Assembly: GCA_021792615.1 (NCBI GenBank)
Contig: JAJYUJ010000030.1
Coordinates: forward strand, 1-32,600
DNA: 32,600 nucleotides
Direction of reading: 5' to 3'
DNA from: a bacterium
GTDB lineage: Bacteria > JAMCPX01
A model generated the notes under the pieces. It was not told where the DNA came from, searched no databases, and was given only the letters and a program-made list of their open reading frames with translations. Position numbers and translations under genes: made by a program. Positions 15,121 through 22,912 of this stretch are shown piece by piece (position 1 is the first letter of the stretch; the number at the start of each line of letters is the position of its first letter).

Positions 15121-16224
15121 ATGAAAAGATTAAAACTAAAATTAAAGGGTAACTATCCGTTGTTGGTAACGGATAAAAGGTTGAAGATAATAAGGATGTT
15201 GAGAGGCATAGCCTTGCCGGGACTTGCCGCAGTTATGCTGGGCCTGCTGGCATTGCCGCGTACCGCTGTTGCAGGGCAGCCCCTGAGCGGGGCCGGCTCG
15301 ACATTCGTTTATCCGGTCATGACAAAATGGGCGTACGAATACGCACAAAAAACCGGTGTTAAAATCAACTATCAACCCATTGGCAGCGGGGGAGGAATCC
15401 AGCAGATCATAGCAAAGACCGTTGATTTCGGCGCAAGTGATGCACCGCTTACCGCACAGATGATGAAGGAGCACGGGCTTGTGCAGATGCCGGATACTTC
15501 CGGAGGTGTTGCGATAGCATATAACATACCCGGCGTCGGGAAAGGGCTCAAGTTTACTCCCGGGCTTCTAGCGGACATCTACCTCGGCAAGATAACCAAT
15601 TGGAATGACCCGAGAATAAAGGCTGTCAACCCCGATGTAAAATTGCCGGACTTCCCGGTCATCGTTGTCCACCGTTCGGATGGCAGCGGCACAACGTTTA
15701 TTTTCACCTCATATCTCAGCGATGTAAGTCCGGATTGGGCAAAGAAGGTTGGCCGGTCGATATCCGTAAACTGGCCGGTTGGCATCGGCGGCAAAGGGAA
15801 TCCCGGTGTTGCAGGTTTCATCACCAAAACGCGGGGCAGCGTCGGTTATGTCGAGCTCGCCTATGTACTGCAAAACAGTATGACCTATGGACCCGTGAAA
15901 AACAAGTCCGGTGCGTTTGTGTGGCCTACCATCGCGACATCACAGGCAGCGGCAGCAACGGTAAAGAGGATCCCATCCGATTTCAACATAATGTTTGTCA
16001 ATGCACCGGGGAAAGACTCTTACCCCATTGCAGGGTTTACCTATCTGATTATCTACAAGCACCAGACGAATCCCGGGAAGGCACATGAGCTTCTGAATTT
16101 TGTCAAATGGATTTATACGGCGCAGGGACAGGCCATGGCGAAATCCCTTGATTACGTTCCACTGCCCGCGAGTATCATTCACAAGATAAACGAGCAGCTC
16201 AAAGAGGTAACGATTCAAAAATAA
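15121..16224 (+). CDS. pstS: Phosphate ABC transporter substrate-binding protein
   Basis: The 367-aa periplasmic protein binds phosphate for an ABC importer. The start at 15121 has AAGGAGGA just upstream. The signal peptide is long, with a ~27-residue basic n-region, a hydrophobic core (~29-46) and a probable cleavage after AVA51. The mature protein begins GQPLSGAGSTFVYPVM and has IGSGGGIQQI, FGASDAPLT, LGKITNWNDP and HRSDGSGTTF, the phosphate ligands of PstS. An internal Met26 could start a shorter signal peptide but lacks a good ribosome site. pstC, pstA and pstB are absent from the window. Confidence 0.93.
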   Translation: MKRLKLKLKGNYPLLVTDKRLKIIRMLRGIALPGLAAVMLGLLALPRTAVAGQPLSGAGSTFVYPVMTKWAYEYAQKTGVKINYQPIGSGGGIQQIIAKTVDFGASDAPLTAQMMKEHGLVQMPDTSGGVAIAYNIPGVGKGLKFTPGLLADIYLGKITNWNDPRIKAVNPDVKLPDFPVIVVHRSDGSGTTFIFTSYLSDVSPDWAKKVGRSISVNWPVGIGGKGNPGVAGFITKTRGSVGYVELAYVLQNSMTYGPVKNKSGAFVWPTIATSQAAAATVKRIPSDFNIMFVNAPGKDSYPIAGFTYLIIYKHQTNPGKAHELLNFVKWIYTAQGQAMAKSLDYVPLPASIIHKINEQLKEVTIQK

Positions 16225-16260
16225 GGATTGTCATTGCGGGGAATTATATGACGGGGAAGG

Positions 16261-17979
16261 TCAGGGCAAAAGGCTTTTACGCAGCGCTGTAATCTTTTCG
16301 ACCAATGCCTGCGTTGTCGATGTTATGACCTCTCCCGTTTTTCTTGTCTTGATCTCCACGACACCTTCGTTTTTAAATTTTTTTCCTATGACGATCCTCA
16401 CCGGAAAGCCAAGGAGGTCCGCATCCTTCAGTTTCATGCCGGGGGAGATGTCCCGGTCATCGTAGATGATGTCAAATCCCCTGTCCTTCATTTCCCTGTA
16501 CACCGACTCTGCAGTATCGCTGATATCCTTGTCCTTCATATTGATGGCGATGAGCTCTATTTCGTACGGGGCTATGGTTATCGGGAAAATAATCCCGTCA
16601 TTGTCGTTATTTTGTTCAATGGAGGCCGCAAGGGTCCTGCCCACACCTATGCCATAGCATCCCATAACAAATGGCTTTGACACGCCGCTTTCATCGAGGT
16701 ATTCCGCATGCATCTTGAGTGAATATTTTGTGCCGAGCTTGAATATGTGGCCGACCTCTATGCCCCTCGTGATACCGAGAGGTTTAAAACAATGAGGGCA
16801 TCGGTCACCGGCAACAGCGTTCCGGATATCCGCGATCAAGGCCGGCTGGAAATCCTTGCCGGGAGTGATCCCCGTATAGTGATGGTCGTCCTGATTTGCA
16901 CCGGCGACAGCGTTGTGCATGGCTGCTATTTCCCTGTCTGCAATGATTTTTATTTTCAACCCGACGGGACCAATCGAGCCCGCATGAGCTCCGGAAATCC
17001 CGACACAGTCCGCATCGGCGGCAAGCTGTACCTCGTTTGCATTGAGCGCGTTTTTCAATTTTATGGGGTTGAGCTCACGGTCGCCGCGAACGAGAGCAGC
17101 GACGAAGGTATCGTCCGCTTTTACGATCATGGTTTTTATGATGTCCGAAGACCTGATCTTGAGAAACCCGGAAACCTCTTCCACGGTGTGCTTGCCGGGT
17201 GTTTCGACCAATGCAGGGGCAGGACTCTCTTCGCCTGCTGCACCGGTTTCGGAATCCGGATACCCTATTTCCGCCTTCTCCACGTTTGCGGCATACCCGC
17301 ACGCTTCACAGGAGACTATGGCCTCTTCGCCGGTGTTTGCAAGAACCATAAATTCATGCGAAAATTTCCCGCCTATGGTCCCGGTATCTGCCTCAACAGC
17401 CCTGAAATTGAGTCCGCATTGTTTGAATATCCAGTTGTACGCATCGTACATTCTCTGATATGTTTTATTGGCCTGCTCTTCATCCATGTCAAAGCTATAT
17501 CCGTCTTTCATAATGAATTCCCTGCCGCGCATAAGTCCGAATCTCGGTCTGATCTCGTCCCTGAACTTCGGGGCAATCTGGTAGAGGTTCAGGGGCAGTT
17601 GTTTGTACGACTGAACATCATTCCGCACAAGATCGACGATGGCTTCTTCATGTGTCGGGCCCAGGGTAAACCATTTTTCGTGCCTGTCCTGAAACCGCAG
17701 AAGCTCCTTTCCGTACGCCTGCCACCTTCCGCTTTCCTCCCAGAGGTCTTTCTGGAGAACAAGCGGTAGTAAAACCTCCCGGGCACCCCACGTTCCCATG
17801 CCTTCCCGGATGATATTCGAGATCTTCTGAATCGACCTCAGGCCAAGGGGTAGATAAGAGTATATGCCGGACGAGAGTTTTCTGATAAGCCCGGCCCTGA
17901 ACAAAAGTTTGTGGCTTATGATTTCCGCGTCTTTTGGCGCATCTTTTAATGTCGGGATGAATGTCTGTGTAAATTTCAT
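16261..17979 (-). CDS. proS: Prolyl-tRNA synthetase (bacterial type)
   Basis: This 572-aa class II aminoacyl-tRNA synthetase charges tRNA-Pro. It has the class II motifs TLGPTHEEAI, RPRFGLMRGREFIMKDGYSFD-type motif 2 (~residues 140-160), and motif 3 GIGVGRTLAAS (~440). The editing insertion between motifs 2 and 3 (about residues 225-400) is present, as in standard bacterial ProS. The C-terminal anticodon-binding domain starts at ~475. AGGA lies about 7 nt before the ATG. The gene is convergent with pstS, with only 36 nt between stops, and is transcribed from the promoter at 18055-18082. Confidence 0.96.
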   Translation of the reverse strand: MKFTQTFIPTLKDAPKDAEIISHKLLFRAGLIRKLSSGIYSYLPLGLRSIQKISNIIREGMGTWGAREVLLPLVLQKDLWEESGRWQAYGKELLRFQDRHEKWFTLGPTHEEAIVDLVRNDVQSYKQLPLNLYQIAPKFRDEIRPRFGLMRGREFIMKDGYSFDMDEEQANKTYQRMYDAYNWIFKQCGLNFRAVEADTGTIGGKFSHEFMVLANTGEEAIVSCEACGYAANVEKAEIGYPDSETGAAGEESPAPALVETPGKHTVEEVSGFLKIRSSDIIKTMIVKADDTFVAALVRGDRELNPIKLKNALNANEVQLAADADCVGISGAHAGSIGPVGLKIKIIADREIAAMHNAVAGANQDDHHYTGITPGKDFQPALIADIRNAVAGDRCPHCFKPLGITRGIEVGHIFKLGTKYSLKMHAEYLDESGVSKPFVMGCYGIGVGRTLAASIEQNNDNDGIIFPITIAPYEIELIAINMKDKDISDTAESVYREMKDRGFDIIYDDRDISPGMKLKDADLLGFPVRIVIGKKFKNEGVVEIKTRKTGEVITSTTQALVEKITALRKSLLP

Positions 17980-18054
17980 ATTTTTTTCCTGTTCTGTTTA
18001 AAAATAGTTGCAATCGCGCTCATTGTTGCAAGCACCCGTTCTTTGCTTTTTGCA

Positions 18055-18096
18055 AATATAAACCTTAACCTTAAAAATGCAATAAGAAAATTTGCC
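18055..18096 (-). promoter_or_regulatory. proS promoter with conserved TTATTGCATTTTT element
   Basis: On the minus strand TTGCAT (18077-18082), a 16-bp spacer and TATATT (18055-18060) form a promoter with a ~70-nt leader. The surrounding element at 18069-18096 matches that at 6007-6030 almost base for base: GGCAAATTTTCTTATTGCAT followed by TTTTAAG. The 16-bp spacing is the same as for apt. Confidence 0.62.
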
Positions 18097-18150
18097 GGCA
18101 ATAAATATGTTGTATTATTATCGGACATGTGCTTTCTATAGGAGAAAGTC

Positions 18151-18179
18151 TTTACAAGGAAGATTTATATTGCTATCCT
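18151..18179 (+). promoter_or_regulatory. Candidate promoter of the SWIB gene
   Basis: TTTACA (18151-18156), a 17-bp spacer and TATCCT (18174-18179) lie ~75 nt upstream of the ATG at 18261. The -35 matches 5 of 6, the -10 4 of 6. Confidence 0.4.
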
Positions 18180-18260
18180 GTAAAAAGGACGAATCAGGGG
18201 GCAACGGTTGAAGATAATTCGGATGCAAATGCATCTTAAAATAATAAAGGAGGAGTAAAA

Positions 18261-18545
18261 ATGGCTACAAAGAAGAAAGCTGCAAAATCAAAGAGGAAGC
18301 CAAATCCTGAATTCATGAAACCCATGGAGATCAGTGAGGAATTGGCATTAGTAGTGGGAAGCAAGCCGCTACCGAGGACCCAGGTTGTCAAGAAACTCTG
18401 GGAGTACATCAAGAAACACAAGCTGCAGGACACAAAGAACAAGAGAAATATCAACGCCGACGAAAACCTGAAAGCTGTCTTCGGAGGGAAGAAAACTGTA
18501 TCAATGTTCGAAATGACAAAGCTCGTAAGCAAACACCTCAGTTAA
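18261..18545 (+). CDS. Stand-alone SWIB/MDM2-domain protein
   Basis: The 94-aa protein has a lysine-rich tail at residues 1-15 (MATKKKAAKSKRKP). A complete SWIB fold follows (FMKPMEISEELALVVG, LPRTQVVKKLWEYIKKHKLQD, NINADENLKAVFGGKKTVSMFEMTKLVSKHL). SWIB domains are best known from eukaryotic chromatin remodellers and from chlamydiae. Small free-standing forms occur in deltaproteobacteria, where they are presumed to be DNA- or chromatin-associated. The basic tail fits nucleic-acid contact. A strong AAGGAGGAG ribosome site suggests high expression. It is followed by an 11-bp-stem hairpin. Confidence 0.9.
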   Translation: MATKKKAAKSKRKPNPEFMKPMEISEELALVVGSKPLPRTQVVKKLWEYIKKHKLQDTKNKRNINADENLKAVFGGKKTVSMFEMTKLVSKHLS

Positions 18546-18584
18546 TTGAACGCATCTTCGGTTTATTAAATAACAGATCATTCG

Positions 18585-18611
18585 GCAGCGGCAGAGAGCA
18601 TCTGCCGCTGC
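18585..18611 (+). terminator. Candidate terminator of the SWIB gene
   Basis: A perfect 11-bp stem, GCAGCGGCAGA (18585-18595) with TCTGCCGCTGC (18601-18611), encloses a 5-nt loop. It is followed by GACATTTAAATT, a weak U-tract, so termination may be factor-assisted. Confidence 0.55.
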
Positions 18612-18656
18612 GACATTTAAATTATCTTCCCCGGAAAAACAATTTCCTCACATAAC

Positions 18657-18687
18657 GTTTGACAATTTTGTCAAACACGTATACATT
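18657..18687 (+). promoter_or_regulatory. Promoter with perfect palindromic operator upstream of the MaoC pair
   Basis: Arms GTTTGACAA (18657-18665) and TTGTCAAAC (18668-18676) form a perfect 9-bp inverted repeat around TT. The left arm contains a consensus -35 box TTGACA (18659-18664), and TACATT lies 17 bp on (18682-18687). A repressor bound here would cover the -35 box. The leader to the ATG at 18817 is about 125 nt. Size and placement fit a dimeric TetR- or MarR-type site; the regulator is not in the window. Confidence 0.55.
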
Positions 18688-18816
18688 ATCCATACCCTGC
18701 ACGTTATCCCTGTTGCGAACAAGACACCGGGTAATAGCCGGACGAAGGAAAAAGCCGCCGGGGCCTGAGATCAGAATGACGGGTAACGCAGTATCATAAA
18801 ATTTGAGGAGGCAAAA

Positions 18817-19257
18817 ATGGCTGTAGACAAAAAATTTATTGGTAAGAAATACCCTCCGGTAGAGTATGAGGTGTGCAAGGAGAAGGTCAAGGAATATGCA
18901 ACTGCTATAGGGGATCTTAACCCGCTGTACATCGATGAACAAAAAGCAAAGGAGAGCCGTTACAAAGGTATTGTAGCGCCGCCGATGTTCGCTGTCGTTT
19001 ATACAAAGGATGCCGTTGCAGAGGTTATGTTTGACCGTGAACTCGCATTAAATCTTCCCATGCTCGTCCACGGGGAGCAGGATTATGAATTTATTGGTGT
19101 CGTAAGGCCGGGAGACGTCATCATCACGGAAGCCTACGTCGCCGATATCTATGAAAAGGGAGACAAGGATTTTGTTGTTGCAGGAGGCATCTCGAAGAAA
19201 AAATCAGACGGGAGTATTGTCACGAAAGGCAAGTGGACGTTTGTAATAAGAAGATAA
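18817..19257 (+). CDS. MaoC-like dehydratase subunit, HadA-type (N-terminal MaoC fold)
   Basis: This 146-aa hot-dog-fold protein resembles the FAS1-type/MaoC N-terminal dehydratase family. The hydratase motif is degenerate: IGDLNPLYID has Asp33 and Asn35 but Tyr38 in place of the catalytic His. It has YKGIVAPPMFAVVY and VHGEQDYEFIGVVRPGD, typical of HadA. In this family the degenerate subunit pairs with an active one, here the next gene 16 nt downstream. Together they would dehydrate or hydrate 3-hydroxyacyl/enoyl thioesters. GAGGAGG precedes the ATG. Confidence 0.87.
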   Translation: MAVDKKFIGKKYPPVEYEVCKEKVKEYATAIGDLNPLYIDEQKAKESRYKGIVAPPMFAVVYTKDAVAEVMFDRELALNLPMLVHGEQDYEFIGVVRPGDVIITEAYVADIYEKGDKDFVVAGGISKKKSDGSIVTKGKWTFVIRR

Positions 19258-19273
19258 TTATAAGGAGGCTATT

Positions 19274-19672
19274 ATGGCATTAACTGCAAAGATCGGAGAT
19301 ATATTCACCTTACAAAAAGAGGTAGACAAATACAGACCTATTTTCTACGCCGGGGCTTCGGGAGATTTTAACCCCATCCATATAGATGCGGAATTCGGAA
19401 AAATGGTTGGCCTGGGAGGCGCAATACTCCAGGGCCTGTGTACGATGGCGTTTGTTATGCAAACGGTATCCGAATGGTCTCATGACCCCTACAAAGTAAA
19501 GAAGCTCAAGGTAAGATTTGCCAAACCGGTCCTGCCGGAAGATACCATCACCATAACAGGAACAGTAACAAAGATAGAGAACAATACGGCACACTGCGAA
19601 CTTATTGCAAAAAAACAAACCGGCGATGAGGTCATAAACAATGCTTTTGCAGAAGTAGAATTGGGCTCATAA
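19274..19672 (+). CDS. MaoC-like (R)-specific enoyl-CoA hydratase / dehydratase subunit, HadB-type
   Basis: This 132-aa hot-dog-fold protein has the complete hydratase-2 motif FYAGASGDFNPIHID (Asp31, His36). It also has GGAILQGLCTMAFVMQTV and VRFAKPVLPEDTITITGTV. It is the probable catalytic partner of the preceding HadA-type protein. The heterodimer would act on (R)-3-hydroxyacyl thioesters in fatty-acid synthesis or breakdown. AAGGAGG lies before the ATG and the gene is cotranscribed with its partner. Acyl-CoA versus acyl-ACP substrate cannot be told from sequence. Confidence 0.88.
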   Translation: MALTAKIGDIFTLQKEVDKYRPIFYAGASGDFNPIHIDAEFGKMVGLGGAILQGLCTMAFVMQTVSEWSHDPYKVKKLKVRFAKPVLPEDTITITGTVTKIENNTAHCELIAKKQTGDEVINNAFAEVELGS

Positions 19673-19846
19673 GAGAGAAAAGATAGTTAACGCTGCTTAC
19701 CCCTCCTGCGCTGTAGTGCATTGTGGGTCGAACCGTGTGCAGTGACACAGGGCGATGCCCGGCAGCTCCGAAGACTAAAAGCCTTGCATATTCCGCAAAA
19801 CTGTTGTTAAGCTCTAAAACCCGCAATAAATATTTAGGAGGCAAGA

Positions 19847-20419
19847 ATGCTTATACCATCAACCGCGATAAGGGTCGGTATGATTATAGAGTTTAACAAA
19901 GACCTTTACAGAGTTTTGAGTATCAACCATGTTACGCCGGGAAACTGGCGCGGTATGGTTCAAACAAAACTCAAGAATATCAAGACCGGATCGAATCTTG
20001 AAAACAGATTCAGACCGGAAGACAAGGTAGAGAAGGTTACGTTCGACGAAAAAGAAATGGAATATCTCTATAAAGAGGACGATCATTATGTATTCATGGA
20101 TACCGAGAACTATGAACAGTTTACTCTCGGAGAAGAAATCGTCGGCGATGCCATACAATACATAGTGCCGAACTCAAAGGTGGCTGTTTCGTTCTACGAA
20201 GACAAGCCCCTGAACATAGATCTGCCTATGACCGTCGAATTAGAGGTTGTTGAGACAGAGCCGAACCTCAGGACTGCAACGATCACCAACACAACGAAAC
20301 CCGCGAAACTTGAAACAGGCCTGGTGGTTCAGGTACCGCAGTTCATAGACGTTGGTACAAAGATAAAGGTCGACACTGCTGAAGGTAAGTATATAGAAAG
20401 GGTACAGACCAAAAAATAA
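19847..20419 (+). CDS. efp: Elongation factor P
   Basis: The 190-aa translation factor relieves ribosome stalling at polyproline. Its three OB-like domains are full length, with DNVGTKIKVDT-like IDVGTKIKVDTAEGKYIERV at the C-terminus. The loop that reaches the peptidyl-transferase centre reads TPGNWRGMVQTK (residues 30-41), where canonical EF-P has PGKG. The residue aligned with modified Lys34 is Asn33, and the loop carries Trp-Arg. Neither the EpmA lysine type nor the EarP arginine type is evident. No modification enzyme is encoded nearby. AGGAGG precedes the ATG. The 174-nt upstream region holds small hairpins only. Confidence 0.95.
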   Translation: MLIPSTAIRVGMIIEFNKDLYRVLSINHVTPGNWRGMVQTKLKNIKTGSNLENRFRPEDKVEKVTFDEKEMEYLYKEDDHYVFMDTENYEQFTLGEEIVGDAIQYIVPNSKVAVSFYEDKPLNIDLPMTVELEVVETEPNLRTATITNTTKPAKLETGLVVQVPQFIDVGTKIKVDTAEGKYIERVQTKK

Positions 20420-20429
20420 CTTGGCATAA

Positions 20430-20445
20430 GCTTTTTATCAAAAGC
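20430..20445 (+). terminator. Weak hairpin after efp
   Basis: GCTTTT and AAAAGC form a 6-bp stem around TATC immediately after efp. There is no U-tract, so termination is doubtful. Confidence 0.25.
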
Positions 20446-20513
20446 GCCGGTTATTCATACACGATCATTCCCCTGCGCGATAGTACTTATTTTCAGGGTA
20501 AGGGAGGATTTAC

Positions 20514-21659
20514 ATGGATGATAGGATAACACCGGAAGCGCGGCATTTTATAGAGATCATTAGCCGGTTTGTTCAGGATGAATGTATGCCGGTAGAAGAT
20601 GCTATCGAAGATACCGGCAGGCTGCCGGATCCGCTCGTCCGCACCATGAAGCACCTCGGACTGTTTGGTCTGCGCATACCGGTCGTTTATGGCGGTTCGG
20701 GCATGAATCTGCTGGATTACTGTTTCGCTTTAAAAGAACTGTCCAAATCCCATGATGCAATCAGGGCGATCATGAGTGTCAATAACGGCATAGGCTCGAT
20801 GGCAATTGTCAACGACGGTACGGAAGATCAGAAGGCCCATTACCTCCCTCTCCTTGCAAGCGGCGAATATATCTCTGCATTCGCACTCACGGAGCCGGGC
20901 GCCGGGTCGGATGCGTCGGCCATAGCAACCACTGCAGCGAAGTCCCCGGGAGGATGGGTGCTCAACGGCATGAAACATTTTATAACCAACGCTCCCATCG
21001 CGGACATCTTCACCGTTATAGCAGTGACAGACAAAGAAAAAAGAGCAAAGGGCGGTATCACCGCATTCATCGTGGAAAAGGGATCGAAAGGTCTTACCAT
21101 CGGAAATATCCACAACACCATGGGCGGCAAGGGTTGGCTGCAGGCAGAGGTAATCTTCGACGATTGTTTCGTACCCGACAAAAACCTCGTCGGCAGTATC
21201 GGCAGCGGATTTAAAATAGCGATGAAGACCCTGAACGAGGGACGGCTTTCCGCGGCAGCATCGGCAATCGGCATCGGCGAAAGGCTGTTATCCATGGGTG
21301 TTGAATATGCAAAGCTCAGGAAACAGTTCGGGAAAGCGATCGGCGAATTCGAGGCTATCCAATGGATGCTCGCCGACAGTGCTATGGAACTCTATGCAGC
21401 GGACAGGATGCTTGCGGATACCGCGTACAGATTCGATCACGGAGAAGATATACGAACACAGTCGAGTATGACGAAACTTTTCGCAACAGAATCGGCGTTC
21501 AAGGTTGCAGACCGGATGCTTCAATTGCACGGCGGCATGGGTTTCATGAAGGAAACCAAGGTGGAGCGGATGTTCAGGGACATAAGGGCATACAGGATTT
21601 TTGAAGGCACGTCGGAGATCCAGAGGTTCATGATTGCGAGAGAGCTGCTGAAGAATTGA
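20514..21659 (+). CDS. Acyl-CoA dehydrogenase
   Basis: This 381-aa FAD enzyme oxidises acyl-CoA to trans-2-enoyl-CoA and passes electrons to ETF. Seen are FALTEPGAGSDA (~residues 123-134), the KHFITNA segment, RKQFGKAIGEFEAIQ, LHGGMGFMKE, and the catalytic base Glu364 in RIFEGTSEIQR. The length and the position of Glu fit short/medium-chain or glutaryl/isovaleryl-like families. Substrate is not determined. GGGAGG precedes the ATG. With the lipases, acyl-CoA ligase and MaoC pair it suggests beta-oxidation capacity spread across the window. Confidence 0.94.
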   Translation: MDDRITPEARHFIEIISRFVQDECMPVEDAIEDTGRLPDPLVRTMKHLGLFGLRIPVVYGGSGMNLLDYCFALKELSKSHDAIRAIMSVNNGIGSMAIVNDGTEDQKAHYLPLLASGEYISAFALTEPGAGSDASAIATTAAKSPGGWVLNGMKHFITNAPIADIFTVIAVTDKEKRAKGGITAFIVEKGSKGLTIGNIHNTMGGKGWLQAEVIFDDCFVPDKNLVGSIGSGFKIAMKTLNEGRLSAAASAIGIGERLLSMGVEYAKLRKQFGKAIGEFEAIQWMLADSAMELYAADRMLADTAYRFDHGEDIRTQSSMTKLFATESAFKVADRMLQLHGGMGFMKETKVERMFRDIRAYRIFEGTSEIQRFMIARELLKN

Positions 21660-21706
21660 CCCCGGCTCCTGTGGCATTTTTGTCAAAATTCTGATACGCT
21701 CATATC

Positions 21707-22912
21707 ATGTTCGGAGACTTTCTCGTAAAACAAAAAATTATTACCAATGACCAGCTCACTGAGGCCATGAATGCCCAGGTCATCTTCGGAGGCAGGCTTG
21801 GAACAAATCTGATAGAATCGGGTTCGCTCAATGAAGACGATCTCGAGAAATATCTGGCACAGTATCATCATGTGTCATCGGTTTCCATGGTGACGCTGAA
21901 TAATATCCACACCAACGCCTTAAAACTCATACCGGTTAAGTTTGTCAAAAAGCTCAAGGCAATCCCCTTTGATTACAAAGACAAGCAGTTGTATGTTATC
22001 ATGATGGACCCCGGCCGGCTTGATGCTATAGATGAACTTTCCTTTGTCACGGGCATGAATATAAAACCCCATGCGATCCCGGAGATACGTTTCCTCCTTC
22101 TTCTGGAAAAATATTATCATATCAAAAGGGATATACGTTACATTACCCTGTCGAAGCAGGACACTGCCCAGTTCTTGTCCGACAGGTTAAATAAAAAACC
22201 TGTACCACCGGAACAAAAGCCGGAGAATAAAATCGCCGCAAAGCCACAAAAACAGCAAGGGGAAGATTCCCCGTTGAAACCGCTTCCACCGGATGAAGAA
22301 TTCACGGCCGAAGAGGACTTTCAGAACAGCGTAAAGGCCGGGGTATCCGCAGCCGAGCCCGTTACGACAACAGTCGAACTTTCCCATGAGATGGAAGTCG
22401 AGGAAGCCCTCACTCTGAAGCATCCTGCAAACCTGCAGGATGCGATCACGCTCATCATGGATTCAGAATCAAGGGACGATATAGCGTCGGTTGTACTCGG
22501 TTATGCTTTGTCCATATTCAGGAGGGCCGCAATATTTATGATTCAGAAAGGCCTTGCAATAGGGTGGGAAGGGGCGGGCGATGGGGTAAACCGCTTTAAC
22601 ATAAAACAGCTCGTTATCCCGCTTGATCAGCCGTCCGTTTTTAAGTTCGTGAATGATACCGGTGCACACTTTGTCGGCCCGCCGCAGCCGGCAGAATTAA
22701 ATAAAGATTTCTTTCTTTTGCTCGGAGGAAAACCGCCCCGTACGGTCGTCATCATTCCCGTACATTTTATGGGTAGGGTCGTGCAGATGCTGTACGGTGA
22801 TAATGGAGAGGGTGCATTTGCTTCAACGGACATAGGTGAACTGCTCATATTGCTGCAGAAGGTACCCGGGGTCATAGAATCGCTTGTTCTTAAAAAGAGG
22901 AGAATGTCATGA
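21707..22912 (+). CDS. MshEN (GspE N-terminal)-domain protein with C-terminal GAF-like domain
   Basis: This 401-aa protein starts with a MshEN/T2SSE-N domain (residues ~1-145). It carries the RLG..L...G.L...DL..YLAQ pattern used by MshE-type proteins to bind c-di-GMP, somewhat degenerate. A charged, proline-rich linker spans ~160-235. The C-terminal ~160 residues (LQDAITLIMDSESRDDIASVVLGYAL, then a strand-rich region) look like a GAF-type sensor domain. The secretion ATPase domain is absent, so it is a regulator or adaptor and not a motor. No clear ribosome site precedes the ATG. It overlaps the lipase gene by 4 nt. Confidence 0.75.
   Translation: MFGDFLVKQKIITNDQLTEAMNAQVIFGGRLGTNLIESGSLNEDDLEKYLAQYHHVSSVSMVTLNNIHTNALKLIPVKFVKKLKAIPFDYKDKQLYVIMMDPGRLDAIDELSFVTGMNIKPHAIPEIRFLLLLEKYYHIKRDIRYITLSKQDTAQFLSDRLNKKPVPPEQKPENKIAAKPQKQQGEDSPLKPLPPDEEFTAEEDFQNSVKAGVSAAEPVTTTVELSHEMEVEEALTLKHPANLQDAITLIMDSESRDDIASVVLGYALSIFRRAAIFMIQKGLAIGWEGAGDGVNRFNIKQLVIPLDQPSVFKFVNDTGAHFVGPPQPAELNKDFFLLLGGKPPRTVVIIPVHFMGRVVQMLYGDNGEGAFASTDIGELLILLQKVPGVIESLVLKKRRMS

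Noticed and set aside
16230-16245. GTCATTGCGGGG after pstS considered as a second copy of the 5119 repeat.
   Set aside because: Only about nine bases match, with no inverted partner.
16747-17769. A 340-codon open frame antisense to proS.
   Set aside because: It is fully explained as the shadow of proS, whose family motifs are unambiguous on the other strand.
17980-18055. T-box or other long leader regulation of proS.
   Set aside because: The predicted leader is only about 70 nt, too short for a T-box, and no T-box sequence is visible.
19690-19846. Possible riboswitch or tRNA-like element before efp (a GGTTCGA-like motif and small hairpins).
   Set aside because: Arms flanking the T-loop-like motif do not pair, and the hairpins (GTGT/ACAC, GGGC/GCCC) are too small to assign to any known class.
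21669-21690. TGGCA...TTTTTG considered as a sigma-54 promoter before the MshEN gene.
   Set aside because: The GC at the required spacing from GG is absent.
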